Source of the DNA: UBA7672 sp047601145
Lineage (GTDB): Bacteria; Pseudomonadota; Alphaproteobacteria; Caulobacterales; Hyphomonadaceae
DNA: 64,000 nucleotides
Direction of reading: 5' to 3'
Assembly: GCA_047601145.1 (NCBI GenBank)
Contig: JASGJW010000001.1
Coordinates: 1,674,001-1,738,000, forward strand
Part shown: positions 52,042-59,029 of the stretch, piece by piece
Position numbering within the stretch: the stretch's first letter is position 1
Layout of the letters: each line of letters begins with the position of its first letter
Position numbers and translations under genes: made by a program
The notes under the pieces: generated by a model
Databases searched by the model: none
The model's input: the letters and a program-made list of their open reading frames with translations, nothing else
What the model was told of the DNA's origin: nothing

Positions 52042-52605
52042 TTGAGTGCGCTTGCCCGAATTCCTGCCCCGGAGAATCTCATGGGGTACGTGCAGGACCT
52101 GCTCTGGTCTTCAGGAGAGCTCGGCCGTTGCATATGCCGGCGGGGCTGGGTGAAGCCGGAGGCCTGGGCGCTGGCGCCTGCCGACACGCCCGCTGCGCAG
52201 ATCCTGTCAGACTCAGCGAACAAGGTCATGAAGACCGGCAACGCCAATGAATGGCTCGATGCGTGGATCATCGCGCAGGCCAGGGTTTCGCAGAACCTCT
52301 GCCTCGTTGCGCATGATCCGCTTGCCCCGCCGGTCGATACGGACGCCGACATCTTCGACGGCCCGGGCCGTTGGGACACGCGGGGCGGTGAAAGCTATCT
52401 CGTCGTGCAGAAGGACGCGCTCGCGCCGGGCGTCGTGCAGGCGGTGAACCGGCTGATGATGGGAGATCAGTACGTCCTCTTCGTTATCGAGGACAATTGG
52501 CCCTTCGGCGAAACGCGCACCCTGGACAGCCTTGCCTACGGCGTCCGGCACGTGATCGTGCCGATCGCCGAGGGCGAGAGCTATGGCGTAATCTCAGGCG
52601 ATTAG
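52042..52605 (+). CDS. hypothetical protein in the PLP enzyme-P450 operon
   Basis: A 187-residue soluble protein starting at TTG with GGAG seven bases upstream. It contains cysteines in GRCICRRGW and segments WLDAWIIAQARVSQN, AYGVRHVIVPIAEGESYGV, the latter with a possible small-molecule-binding look. No signal peptide or membrane helix. I cannot place it in a family. Nine bases separate it from the P450, and its stop overlaps the convergent OsmC gene by four bases. Confidence 0.7.
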   Translation: MSALARIPAPENLMGYVQDLLWSSGELGRCICRRGWVKPEAWALAPADTPAAQILSDSANKVMKTGNANEWLDAWIIAQARVSQNLCLVAHDPLAPPVDTDADIFDGPGRWDTRGGESYLVVQKDALAPGVVQAVNRLMMGDQYVLFVIEDNWPFGETRTLDSLAYGVRHVIVPIAEGESYGVISGD

Positions 52606-53042
52606 GCCTCGAGCTTCGCATCCAGCGTGATCTCGATGGCGCCGAGCGCGCGCGAGACCGGGCAGCCCGCCTTGGCCTTGTTCGCGAGCTCGATGAACTG
52701 GGCGTCGGTTATGCCGGGCACTTTTCCGCGCAGTGTCAGCGCGCTCTTCGAGATCGTGTTGCCCTTGCCCTCGACCGGCCCGATCGTCACTTCAGCGTCC
52801 GTCGTCAGCTTCGCGGCAGGGTGGCCAGCCTCGGCGAGGAAGTGCGACAGCTGCATGGTGAAGCAGCTCGCATGCGCCGCCGCGATCAGTTCTTCGGGGT
52901 TGGTCGCCGACTTGCCGCTTTCGTCCTCGAAGCGCGCCTTGAACGTGTAGGGCGAGTCCTTCAGCACGCCGCTTTGCGTCGAGATCGACCCCTTGCCGTC
53001 GCGCAGCGCGCCGGACCATTGGGCTTGAGCTGTACGTTTCAT
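52602..53042 (-). CDS. OsmC-family hydroperoxide reductase
   Basis: A 146-residue OsmC/Ohr-type thiol peroxidase. The two catalytic cysteines are Cys60 in AAHASCFTMQLS and Cys127 in AGCPVSRAL. The N-terminal KRTAQAQWSGALRDGKGSIS and NPEELIAAAHASC place it in the OsmC rather than Ohr branch. It reduces organic hydroperoxides. The ATG at 53042 begins the canonical protein; the longer frame upstream lacks homology. A promoter probably lies between it and the TonB-domain gene. Confidence 0.93.
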   Translation of the reverse strand: MKRTAQAQWSGALRDGKGSISTQSGVLKDSPYTFKARFEDESGKSATNPEELIAAAHASCFTMQLSHFLAEAGHPAAKLTTDAEVTIGPVEGKGNTISKSALTLRGKVPGITDAQFIELANKAKAGCPVSRALGAIEITLDAKLEA

Positions 53043-53131
53043 GGAAATGCCTCCGGTGTTGCTGAACACAACATAGGACGGAGGGGCGCGTGTAGCGAAT
53101 GGTGAAAGACGAATAGTGATCCCGGACAGCG

Positions 53132-53602
53132 CTAGGGGCCCGTTGCGAGCCCGGTGGCCGGGCCGATATCGAACGGATTGGTCGTCTGCTCCTGCCGCGT
53201 CGGGCCCTTGGTCACCTGGAATTCGTACTTCAGGGGGAAGTCGCAGACGGCGACCGGCGTCGCCCCCTTCATCGCGGCGTTGAACCTGACGCCCTGCACC
53301 CATTTCAGCACGGCGTTGTCGAGATTGGGAAAGCCGCTCGTCTGGGCGATATCCGCCTTGGTGACGCGGCCATCGGCTTCAACGCACAGCTTCACGCGCA
53401 CGACGCCAGCTTCCTTTTTTGCGCGCGATTGCTTCGGATACGCAGGCATGGGCGTATCCGGACGCAGGCTCGGATCGGTTGTCGCTTCAGTTGCGACCGG
53501 CGTTTGTGGATCAGCATGGGCGAGTAAGGCTGGCGTCATGAACACGCCTGCAGCGAGCATGGCGATCGTCAGGCCGCGGACGGTCTTGAGGCCGGTCATC
53601 AT
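53132..53602 (-). CDS. TonB C-terminal domain protein with signal peptide
   Basis: A 156-residue protein. A signal sequence or anchor (about 8-30) leads to a short linker and a TonB C-terminal domain (about 48-135): PAYPKQSRAKKEAGVVRVKL, VTKADIAQTSGFPNLDNAVL, and WVQGVRFNAAMKGATPV. The long Pro-rich spacer of true TonB is missing, so it cannot obviously span the periplasm. Similar stand-alone domains are common in this group and unassigned. It lies just downstream of ssrA on the same strand, behind a terminator. Confidence 0.82.
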   Translation of the reverse strand: MMTGLKTVRGLTIAMLAAGVFMTPALLAHADPQTPVATEATTDPSLRPDTPMPAYPKQSRAKKEAGVVRVKLCVEADGRVTKADIAQTSGFPNLDNAVLKWVQGVRFNAAMKGATPVAVCDFPLKYEFQVTKGPTRQEQTTNPFDIGPATGLATGP

Positions 53603-53634
53603 TCCCTCGGGTATATTGGCTCCAGAAAATGAGT

Positions 53635-53664
53635 GGGGCGGCTTCTGTTGCCAGGCGCCGCCCC
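53635..53664 (-). terminator. terminator of the ssrA gene
   Basis: On the minus strand GGGGCGGC (53664-53657) pairs with GCCGCCCC (53642-53635) around a 14-base loop, followed by ACTCATTTTCT. It directly follows the last pseudoknot of the permuted tmRNA. Confidence 0.8.
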
Positions 53665-53665
53665 G

Positions 53666-53955
53666 TGCCCCGCCTTAGCTTGCTAGAGCTAAGGACTTAG
53701 GTTCGGATTAGATCCGCTGCTTACGCAGCAAGAGCTTGATCCTGAGCAAAGTTGTCGTTGGCAACTATTGCAATGGGCTTCTGTCGGGGCCCAGGCGGGC
53801 AAAGTCATCGCCTTTACACGTCCGTCGATCCTGTGTCGGCCCCAGACAGTCCGGGCAACGATCCCGGGGAGAAATCTGGTGGAGCCGCCGGGCACTGCCC
53901 CCGGGTCCGGTCCGCTTATTACGCGAGGGTTTATCGCCATAGTTCCTTGCGGAAC
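53666..53955 (-). ncRNA. ssrA: circularly permuted two-piece tmRNA
   Basis: On the minus strand the gene reads acceptor piece first, then coding piece. The acceptor piece (about 53955-53877) ends with T-arm CCGGG/CCCGG (loop GGCAGTG), acceptor strand CGGCTCC, discriminator A and CCA. A removed segment (about 53876-53844) precedes the coding piece, whose 5' strand GGGGCCG (53843-53837) pairs with CGGCTCC over 7 bp, including a G3-U70 wobble, the alanine identity mark. The tag frame (53762-53721) encodes ANDNFAQDQALAA and TAA. A CTTAGC/GCTAAG stem follows. It rescues stalled ribosomes; SspB is encoded 4.5 kb away. Exact ends are inferred. Confidence 0.92.
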
Positions 53956-53961
53956 GGGATG

Positions 53962-53990
53962 AATATAGGGGCGAAAAGGTTAAGCGCCAA
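53962..53990 (-). promoter_or_regulatory. sigma-70-type promoter of ssrA
   Basis: On the minus strand TTGGCG (53990-53985), 17 bases, then TATATT (53967-53962). Transcription would start near 53955, where a GTTCC-GCAA-GGAAC hairpin begins the precursor. This is the best housekeeping-type promoter I can see in the window. Confidence 0.7.
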
Positions 53991-53998
53991 CCACACGT

Positions 53999-54112
53999 TC
54001 AGCGCCGAAAAAGCCCTGTATCCACGCCAAACAAAGTCAGGATCAGGAGGCCAGCGACGCCAAGCATCAGCAACGCGCCAAGAATGCGGATCGCATAGAG
54101 GACCTTGTACAT
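53999..54112 (-). CDS. small single-helix membrane protein (37 aa)
   Basis: A short frame with GGAG eight bases before its ATG at 54112. It starts MYKVLYAIRILGALLMLGVA, continues through one membrane helix (about 8-31) and ends FGVDTGLFRR. Good ribosome site and clean anchor topology favour a real small protein. It lies between the VOC gene and the ssrA promoter; no homologue recognised. Confidence 0.5.
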   Translation of the reverse strand: MYKVLYAIRILGALLMLGVAGLLILTLFGVDTGLFRR

Positions 54113-54161
54113 CGTGTGGCTCCGCTGCTTCGCGCGGCCGAGCCTGCCACAAGTCCGCGTG

Positions 54162-54578
54162 TCAGTGCGCGGTGATGCAGAAAGCGTTGAGACGGTTGCC
54201 GTCCGGATCACGGAAATAGGCCGCATAGAGACCGCCACGCTCGCACGGTGCGCCTTCACCTGCACCGCCATGCTCCAGCGCGATTTCATAGAGCCGCTGC
54301 ACCTGTTCGGGATCGTCGACCTGCAGGGGAACCATGCCACGCACAGGCGTCGGCACGGCGTCGGGCAGGGCGATCCCGAAACCTGCTGCAGCGCCCGGCA
54401 GGCCCCAGCCGACAAAGGCTTCCGACTCCACCGACCGGCCAACACCCATCTCGCGGGCGATAAGCTCATAGAACTGCGATGCGCGGGCCATGTTTCGCGT
54501 TTCCAGCGTTACATAACCCGTGGCGAGCGCCTTCGCCCGATACGCATGACCACTCGCAAACCCGGCGTCATATGCCAT
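54162..54578 (-). CDS. VOC-family (glyoxalase-like) protein
   Basis: A 138-residue vicinal-oxygen-chelate protein. The two beta-alpha-beta-beta-beta modules are visible: ATGYVTLETRNMARASQFYEL and MVPLQVDDPEQVQRLYEIAL, ending with YAAYFRDPDGNRLNAFCI, the DPDGN motif of VOC enzymes. This subgroup contains dioxygenases, resistance proteins and unassigned members; metal ligands cannot be fixed by eye. Single-gene unit with its own region of about 200 bp upstream, divergent from the aquaporin. Confidence 0.85.
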   Translation of the reverse strand: MAYDAGFASGHAYRAKALATGYVTLETRNMARASQFYELIAREMGVGRSVESEAFVGWGLPGAAAGFGIALPDAVPTPVRGMVPLQVDDPEQVQRLYEIALEHGGAGEGAPCERGGLYAAYFRDPDGNRLNAFCITAH

Positions 54579-54779
54579 GATCTACTTCTCCAGAATCACC
54601 CGGAATCAGCCTCAGGAACAAAAGTAGAACATCAGGGTCCCTTCGGCAAGGGATATCTGCATGGGACCTGTTCATTGGATTCGGAGGCCTGCCGGGAGAA
54701 TCCTGATGGCGCGACGGCCGGTTTTGCGTAGCATCGCTGCGTTGTTTTCCTTGTCGAACAATTCCCTGGGGAGGGACGG

Positions 54780-55532
54780 ATGCTGAAGAAGCTGCTCGCT
54801 GAATTTCTCGGTACCGCCACGCTCGTGCTCCTGGGCTGCGGCGCTGCTGTTCTCGCCGGTCCGCAGGTCGGACAGCTCGGAATCGCTTTCGCCTTTGGTC
54901 TTGCGATCGTGGCGATGGCCTACGGCATAGGCCCGATCTCCGGCTGCCATGTGAACCCGGCTGTATCGTTCGGCGCCTATCTGGCTGGCCGCATGGGCAT
55001 CAACGAGATGGTGCAGTACTGGCTGGCGCAATTCCTCGGCGCATTGCTCGGCGCTGCAGTCCTTCTCGTGATTGCATCCGGTCAGGCTGGTTTCCAGGTC
55101 GGCGCATTCGGTCTCGGGTCCAACGGCTGGGGCGACACCTATCCGCTCGGCAAGTATTCGATGACAGCGGCGCTCACCTTCGAGATCGTCGCCACCTTCC
55201 TGTTCGTGACCGTGATCCTCGGCTCGACGCAGACCAAGGCGCCGTCCGCCTTTGCCGGCCTTGCGATCGGTCTCACGCTGACGCTGATCCACATTGTTGG
55301 CATCCAGGTGACCGGTGTCTCGGTGAACCCGGCCCGTTCGTTCGGCCCGGCGGTGATCGCGCAGGGCGAGGCGCTGAGCCAGCTCTGGCTCTTCATCATC
55401 GCGCCGCTGGTTGGCGCGGCGATAGCAGGCCTGCTGTTCCGCACCAAGATTCTCGAGGCCGACGGCGAGGTTGCGGGGCCTGAAAAGGCGACCGAGATGA
55501 CCGAGCAGGCTGCGAACCTGGCCAAGAAATAG
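54780..55532 (+). CDS. aqpZ: aquaporin Z
   Basis: A 250-residue MIP-family water channel with six helices and both half-helix motifs: NPA at 59-61 (SGCHVNPAVSFG) and 183-185 (GVSVNPARSFG). The selectivity residues His171 and Arg186 and a small residue before the second NPA fit a water-specific channel. The C-terminus has about 20 extra acidic residues. GGGGAGGG lies just before the ATG. Confidence 0.96.
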   Translation: MLKKLLAEFLGTATLVLLGCGAAVLAGPQVGQLGIAFAFGLAIVAMAYGIGPISGCHVNPAVSFGAYLAGRMGINEMVQYWLAQFLGALLGAAVLLVIASGQAGFQVGAFGLGSNGWGDTYPLGKYSMTAALTFEIVATFLFVTVILGSTQTKAPSAFAGLAIGLTLTLIHIVGIQVTGVSVNPARSFGPAVIAQGEALSQLWLFIIAPLVGAAIAGLLFRTKILEADGEVAGPEKATEMTEQAANLAKK

Positions 55533-55570
55533 GATCTCGCCTGTTTGGGCTTTCTGCAACACGCACGGCT

Positions 55571-56074
55571 GTGCCGCGTGGCGGCTCTGTCGCCATTCCC
55601 GAGCCGTACAATCGCAAGCCAAGCTATCCGACTTACGGCCAGCGGGCGGCCGATGAGGTGCTGTTTGCCTATCGCAACTGGCGTCCGACGATGTCGGGCC
55701 ATCCCGAATGCGACGGCCTCGTGACCGTGGCGCGTGTCGCGACGTTCGGAGACCTTCGCGACTTCAGAGCTAGTTGCGGCGTCGGCCTTTCGATCCAGTG
55801 GGCCCACGCAGACACGATCCCAGGACAAGCTTGGACCGGCGATGAAAAGCGATATCCGGTCGAAGAGCGCGACGGTCCGCACGGGCCTGAGCTGGTGCAA
55901 CTGCTCTCGGTGCATCGCGTCGGATTTTTCGGCGTCTATGACGATCCCGCTGTCATGTATGTCGCGGGATTTCGCAACGGCGTGCATGTCGGCGTCTGGA
56001 TCACGAACCGCGATGGCGGCATTCGTCGCGCGGTGCGTCTCGTCGATCGCATCGCAGCATCGTTTGAGCCTTGA
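55571..56074 (+). CDS. hypothetical protein
   Basis: A 167-residue frame beginning at GTG 55571, 38 bases after the aquaporin. No good ribosome site is visible, so the start is uncertain. Content is soluble, aromatic and Arg-rich, with GVGLSIQWAHADTIPGQAW and MYVAGFRNGVHVGVWITNRDG. No signal peptide, helix or family recognised. Codon use resembles neighbours, which favours a real gene. Confidence 0.55.
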   Translation: MPRGGSVAIPEPYNRKPSYPTYGQRAADEVLFAYRNWRPTMSGHPECDGLVTVARVATFGDLRDFRASCGVGLSIQWAHADTIPGQAWTGDEKRYPVEERDGPHGPELVQLLSVHRVGFFGVYDDPAVMYVAGFRNGVHVGVWITNRDGGIRRAVRLVDRIAASFEP

Positions 56075-56182
56075 GATCATCTGCGAAACGATGTGAGCAG
56101 ATTTAATCTGCACGTCATTCCATCGCCAAATCCTCGCCCCATATGAGCGGCATAGAAGATGTGGGGCGGTGCATCTGGAACC

Positions 56183-56216
56183 GGTGAAGTCGCGAAACGT
56201 TTCTCGCGGGTTCACC
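56183..56216 (+). promoter_or_regulatory. leader hairpin before the 58-residue gene
   Basis: GGTGAA (56183-56188) pairs with TTCACC (56211-56216), and inside it CGCGAAAC pairs with GTTT and CGCG across a two-base bulge. The structure lies 31 bases before the start of the small gene at 56248. It may be a 5' UTR element or the end of an upstream transcript. Confidence 0.4.
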
Positions 56217-56247
56217 AGACAAAAATCGTCAGTGCAGGAGTTCGGCC

Positions 56248-56424
56248 ATGGTCGAGACACGCAACCTCGAGGATTCTCGGCGCGATGAGCGCTTGCTCGT
56301 GGATCGCCTGATCAAGCGCCAGGGCCTTTCCCACGACGAAGCCTTGCGAACCGTGGACGAGTATCGCGAAGGTAAACGCGTCGAGATCGACCCGATCCTG
56401 ATGGAAGGCCTGGATTCGCTCTAG
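56248..56424 (+). CDS. small acidic protein (58 aa)
   Basis: A real-looking small gene: CAGGAG sits eight bases before the ATG. The product is highly charged and helical (RRDERLLVDRLIKRQGLS, then DEALRTVDEYREGKRVEI) and ends MEGLDSL. The layout suggests a small helical bundle or a regulatory protein, but I recognise no family. Its stop overlaps the convergent helix-hairpin-helix gene by four bases. Confidence 0.65.
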   Translation: MVETRNLEDSRRDERLLVDRLIKRQGLSHDEALRTVDEYREGKRVEIDPILMEGLDSL

Positions 56425-56630
56425 CGCTTCGCGAACGATAGCTTCTTCGCCTTCATCGCAGTCTTGATCGAGGCCATGGCGTTCGGACCCATGCCGTGCA
56501 GCGCCATGACGTCAGTCTCCGTCATCCGCGTGAGATCCGACAGTTGCATGACGCGTGCGCCCGCAAGCGCGCGCTGCGCCGGAGCTGCCAGTTTCGGCAG
56601 GTCTGATGCAGGTGAGGGCGGCTTCGCCAT
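56421..56630 (-). CDS. small helix-hairpin-helix protein (RpoA C-terminal-domain-like)
   Basis: A 69-residue protein: LPKLAAPAQRALAGARVMQL followed by LTRMTETDVMALHGMGPNAM, a helix-hairpin-helix fold like the RNA polymerase alpha C-terminal domain. Stand-alone versions are common in bacteria and often annotated DNA-binding, without known role. The ATG at 56630 shares one base with the stop of the monooxygenase gene (TGATG), so they are coupled. Confidence 0.8.
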   Translation of the reverse strand: MAKPPSPASDLPKLAAPAQRALAGARVMQLSDLTRMTETDVMALHGMGPNAMASIKTAMKAKKLSFAKR

Positions 56631-56917
56631 CACGTCCTCGGCGTGGCGTCGTAAAGCGTGCGCTGTTCGCGCGGATAGTGGCCGCTGGCCTCGCGCCATT
56701 TGAGGAAGTGCGGGGACTCCGCATGCGCTTTCAGCGCAGCGTCATCCCGGTAGATCTCGAACACGCGGATGATGTCCGGCTCCAGCAGGTCGAAGCCGTA
56801 GGTGTAGGCAAGACATCCCGGTTCCTGGCGCGAGGCAGCGACAACTGCTTCCATCGCGGGACGTAACGCGGCCTGCTCGGTGCGCGGCACGCGCAGGTTC
56901 ACGGAAAGAATGAGCAT
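56630..56917 (-). CDS. antibiotic biosynthesis monooxygenase (YgiN-like)
   Basis: A 95-residue ABM-domain protein with a ferredoxin-like fold. Marks: RPAMEAVVAASRQEPGCLAY, FDLLEPDIIRVFEIYRDDAAL and HAESPHFLKW. The family includes quinol monooxygenases and heme-degrading enzymes; the reaction here is unknown. Translationally coupled to the helix-hairpin-helix gene. Confidence 0.9.
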   Translation of the reverse strand: MLILSVNLRVPRTEQAALRPAMEAVVAASRQEPGCLAYTYGFDLLEPDIIRVFEIYRDDAALKAHAESPHFLKWREASGHYPREQRTLYDATPRT

Positions 56918-56949
56918 GCTGGTCCCCGGCTGAGGCGTCTTGGTGTTGT

Positions 56950-57441
56950 CTATTTCAGCCAGTCGTTGTCGTCGAGCATGTCCCAGATATTGTCCGTCAG
57001 GCGCGTAAACACATCGAGGTTGGCCTGCAGGTTGGCGTGGCTGATGCCACCGTCGAAGATAATGTAACGGCTGACCTTCAGGCGGCCGTCATCGCCGCGA
57101 TAATCAGCCAGTGCGGCGTAATCGACCGCCGCAAGCGCATCGTCGATCAAATCTTCGTCCGCCAGCGTGAAAGAGGCGACGAACTCCGCACCGGTGCATC
57201 GCTGGCTGGCCTCAGTTGTGTCGCACTGGAATCCATAGACGCCATAGACGAGGCCGCTCTCCGCCTTCACGGCAACGTATCGCGAATCCCCCGAGACGCC
57301 GTCGCTGGTGATGGTGAGTCCTGCGGTCGTGAGTTCCGAGCGCATCTCGGTCCACGTGAAATCCTTCATCAGGCTTTGGCCAAAGGCCGGAGTGCCAACC
57401 GAACAAAGCGCCACGAGCGCCATCGTCGCCAGAATCCGCAT
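56950..57441 (-). CDS. exported YbjN-domain protein
   Basis: A 163-residue protein with a signal peptide (1-22, ending AFGQ) and a YbjN-like domain (PF10722): LTTAGLTITSDGVSGDSRYV and DDGRLKVSRYIIFDGGISHA. YbjN proteins act as envelope-stress-related factors in enterobacteria; exported versions in alphaproteobacteria are unassigned. First gene of a leftward group with the monooxygenase and helix-hairpin-helix genes. It is divergent from thyA, and the gap between their starts is 157 bp. Confidence 0.8.
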   Translation of the reverse strand: MRILATMALVALCSVGTPAFGQSLMKDFTWTEMRSELTTAGLTITSDGVSGDSRYVAVKAESGLVYGVYGFQCDTTEASQRCTGAEFVASFTLADEDLIDDALAAVDYAALADYRGDDGRLKVSRYIIFDGGISHANLQANLDVFTRLTDNIWDMLDDNDWLK

Positions 57442-57598
57442 TGAAAGGTCCCCTGTTTGTCCCAGCCGCCCCTCGGCTGAGCCTCACAGGAAGTTGCCAT
57501 GTCGGCCGGACCCGCGCCATGCCGGTCTTGCACACCGGGCAGGGCGGCGTCATGTCTGCGGTCAGCCCTGTTCCGGGGCGATTCCGGAAGAATCCCGC

Positions 57599-58393
57599 AT
57601 GCGCCAGTATCTCGATCTTCTTCGCGACATCATGGACAACGGCGTTGACCGCGGCGACCGCACGGGAACCGGCACGCGCGGCGTGTTCGGCCGCCAGATG
57701 CGCTTCGACCTGGCAGACGGCTTTCCGATGCTGACCACCAAGAAGCTTCACCTGAGATCGATCATCGTCGAGCTGCTATGGTTCCTGCGTGGCGAGACCA
57801 ATGTGAAGTGGCTGCAGGAGCGTGGCGTCAGTATCTGGGACGAGTGGGCCGACGAGAACGGCGAACTTGGCCCGGTCTATGGCCGCCAGTGGCGTAGCTG
57901 GGCTGCTCCCGACGGCCGGACGATCGACCAGATCGAATGGGTGAAGAACGAGATCATCCAGAACCCCAATTCCCGCCGGCTTGTCGTGTCGGCCTGGAAC
58001 CCGGCGGATGTTGACCAGATGGCGCTGCCGCCCTGCCACTGCCTGTTCCAGTTCTTCGTGGCGAATGGGAAGCTGTCCTGCCAGCTCTACCAGCGGTCGG
58101 CCGATGTCTTCCTGGGCGTGCCGTTCAACATCGCCTCCTACGCGCTGCTCACCATCCTGATGGCGAAGGCAACGAAGCTGGAGCCTGGCGAGTTCGTCCA
58201 TTCGTTCGGCGACGTTCATCTGTACGCGAATTATTTCGACCAGGCGCGGCTCCAGATGCAGCGGACGCCCAAGCCGCTGCCCAAACTCCAGCTCAATCCT
58301 GCTAAAACCGACCTGTTCGGGTGGGATTACGAAGATTTCACATTGGTTGATTACGCAGCCGATGCGCACATCAAGGCGCCGGTCGCCGTCTGA
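57599..58393 (+). CDS. thyA: thymidylate synthase
   Basis: Methylates dUMP to dTMP with methylene-tetrahydrofolate. The 264-residue product has the same length as E. coli ThyA, and the catalytic Cys146 in ALPPCHCLFQF at the identical number. Other marks: RGETNVKWLQERGVSIWDEW and RRLVVSAWNPADVDQM. The open frame upstream is not coding; ATG 57599 gives the canonical start. folA follows after a small lipoprotein gene and a membrane protein, an interrupted version of the usual thyA-folA pair. Confidence 0.97.
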   Translation: MRQYLDLLRDIMDNGVDRGDRTGTGTRGVFGRQMRFDLADGFPMLTTKKLHLRSIIVELLWFLRGETNVKWLQERGVSIWDEWADENGELGPVYGRQWRSWAAPDGRTIDQIEWVKNEIIQNPNSRRLVVSAWNPADVDQMALPPCHCLFQFFVANGKLSCQLYQRSADVFLGVPFNIASYALLTILMAKATKLEPGEFVHSFGDVHLYANYFDQARLQMQRTPKPLPKLQLNPAKTDLFGWDYEDFTLVDYAADAHIKAPVAV

Positions 58394-58676
58394 TCGCTCG
58401 CAGGCGTTTATCGGGGCTGCGGCAAGGTGTGTTCCCGACACACGAATGGATTCAAGGATATCGACGTCCACGCAACGATCAGCCGCAGCGAGAGGCCGCG
58501 CAGGGCGGGAAGCCGTGTCCCTTGCGGGCCCCCGCGCCGTTAAGCTTCACGCAAGGAAGCTGTAGAAATCGCAATCATTCAACATCTTGTGCTTTTTCGC
58601 GCGCCAGATGATGAACGTGCGCCGCCCGGACTTTAATCTCCCGAGGCGGGTGTGATCCGTCGGAGGGATCTGTCCT

Positions 58677-58925
58677 ATGAAAATGACCATTGCCGCGCTC
58701 GTCGCGGTCGCCTCGCTGGGCTTCGCGGCCTGCTCGGAATCGAAACCTGCTGAACCCGCCGCTCCGGCTGCTGAAGCTGCCGCTCCGGCTGCTGAAGCTG
58801 CCCCGGCCGCCGCTCCGGCTGCTGACCCGGCCATGACGGCCCCGGCTGCCGATCCGGCTGCTGCCCCGGCTGCTCCGGCTGCCGACCCGGCTGCTGCTCC
58901 GGCTGCTCCGGCCGCTCCGCACTAA
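58677..58925 (+). CDS. small Ala/Pro-repeat lipoprotein
   Basis: An 82-residue lipoprotein with lipobox FAAC (Cys19) and GGAGGG upstream. After ESKPAEP the rest is repeats of AAPAAE, AAPAADPA and similar, encoded by near-identical GCTGCTCCGGCTGC-type units. It is a low-complexity, probably extended outer-membrane or inner-membrane tethered tail of unknown role. The repeat array is prone to length change. Followed by a strong terminator. Confidence 0.7.
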   Translation: MKMTIAALVAVASLGFAACSESKPAEPAAPAAEAAAPAAEAAPAAAPAADPAMTAPAADPAAAPAAPAADPAAAPAAPAAPH

Positions 58926-58966
58926 TAAGCGCGAGCTGACGTTCTTAAAGCTCGCAAGAGCTGCGG

Positions 58967-58996
58967 AAGGGCGGTCCTGCAGGACCGCCCTTTCTG
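58967..58996. terminator. bidirectional rho-independent terminator
   Basis: AAGGGCGGTCC (58967-58977) pairs perfectly with GGACCGCCCTT (58982-58992) over 11 bp with loop TGCA, followed by TCTGTTTG. It separates the lipoprotein gene from the leftward VUT gene. Confidence 0.9.
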
Positions 58997-59029
58997 TTTG
59001 TGCGTTGAGCAGCTTCAGCTTGCGACTGA

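Noticed and set aside
53689..53940. Small leftward protein frame (83 codons) over the tmRNA
   Set aside because: The bases are explained by the tmRNA acceptor, tag and pseudoknot elements.
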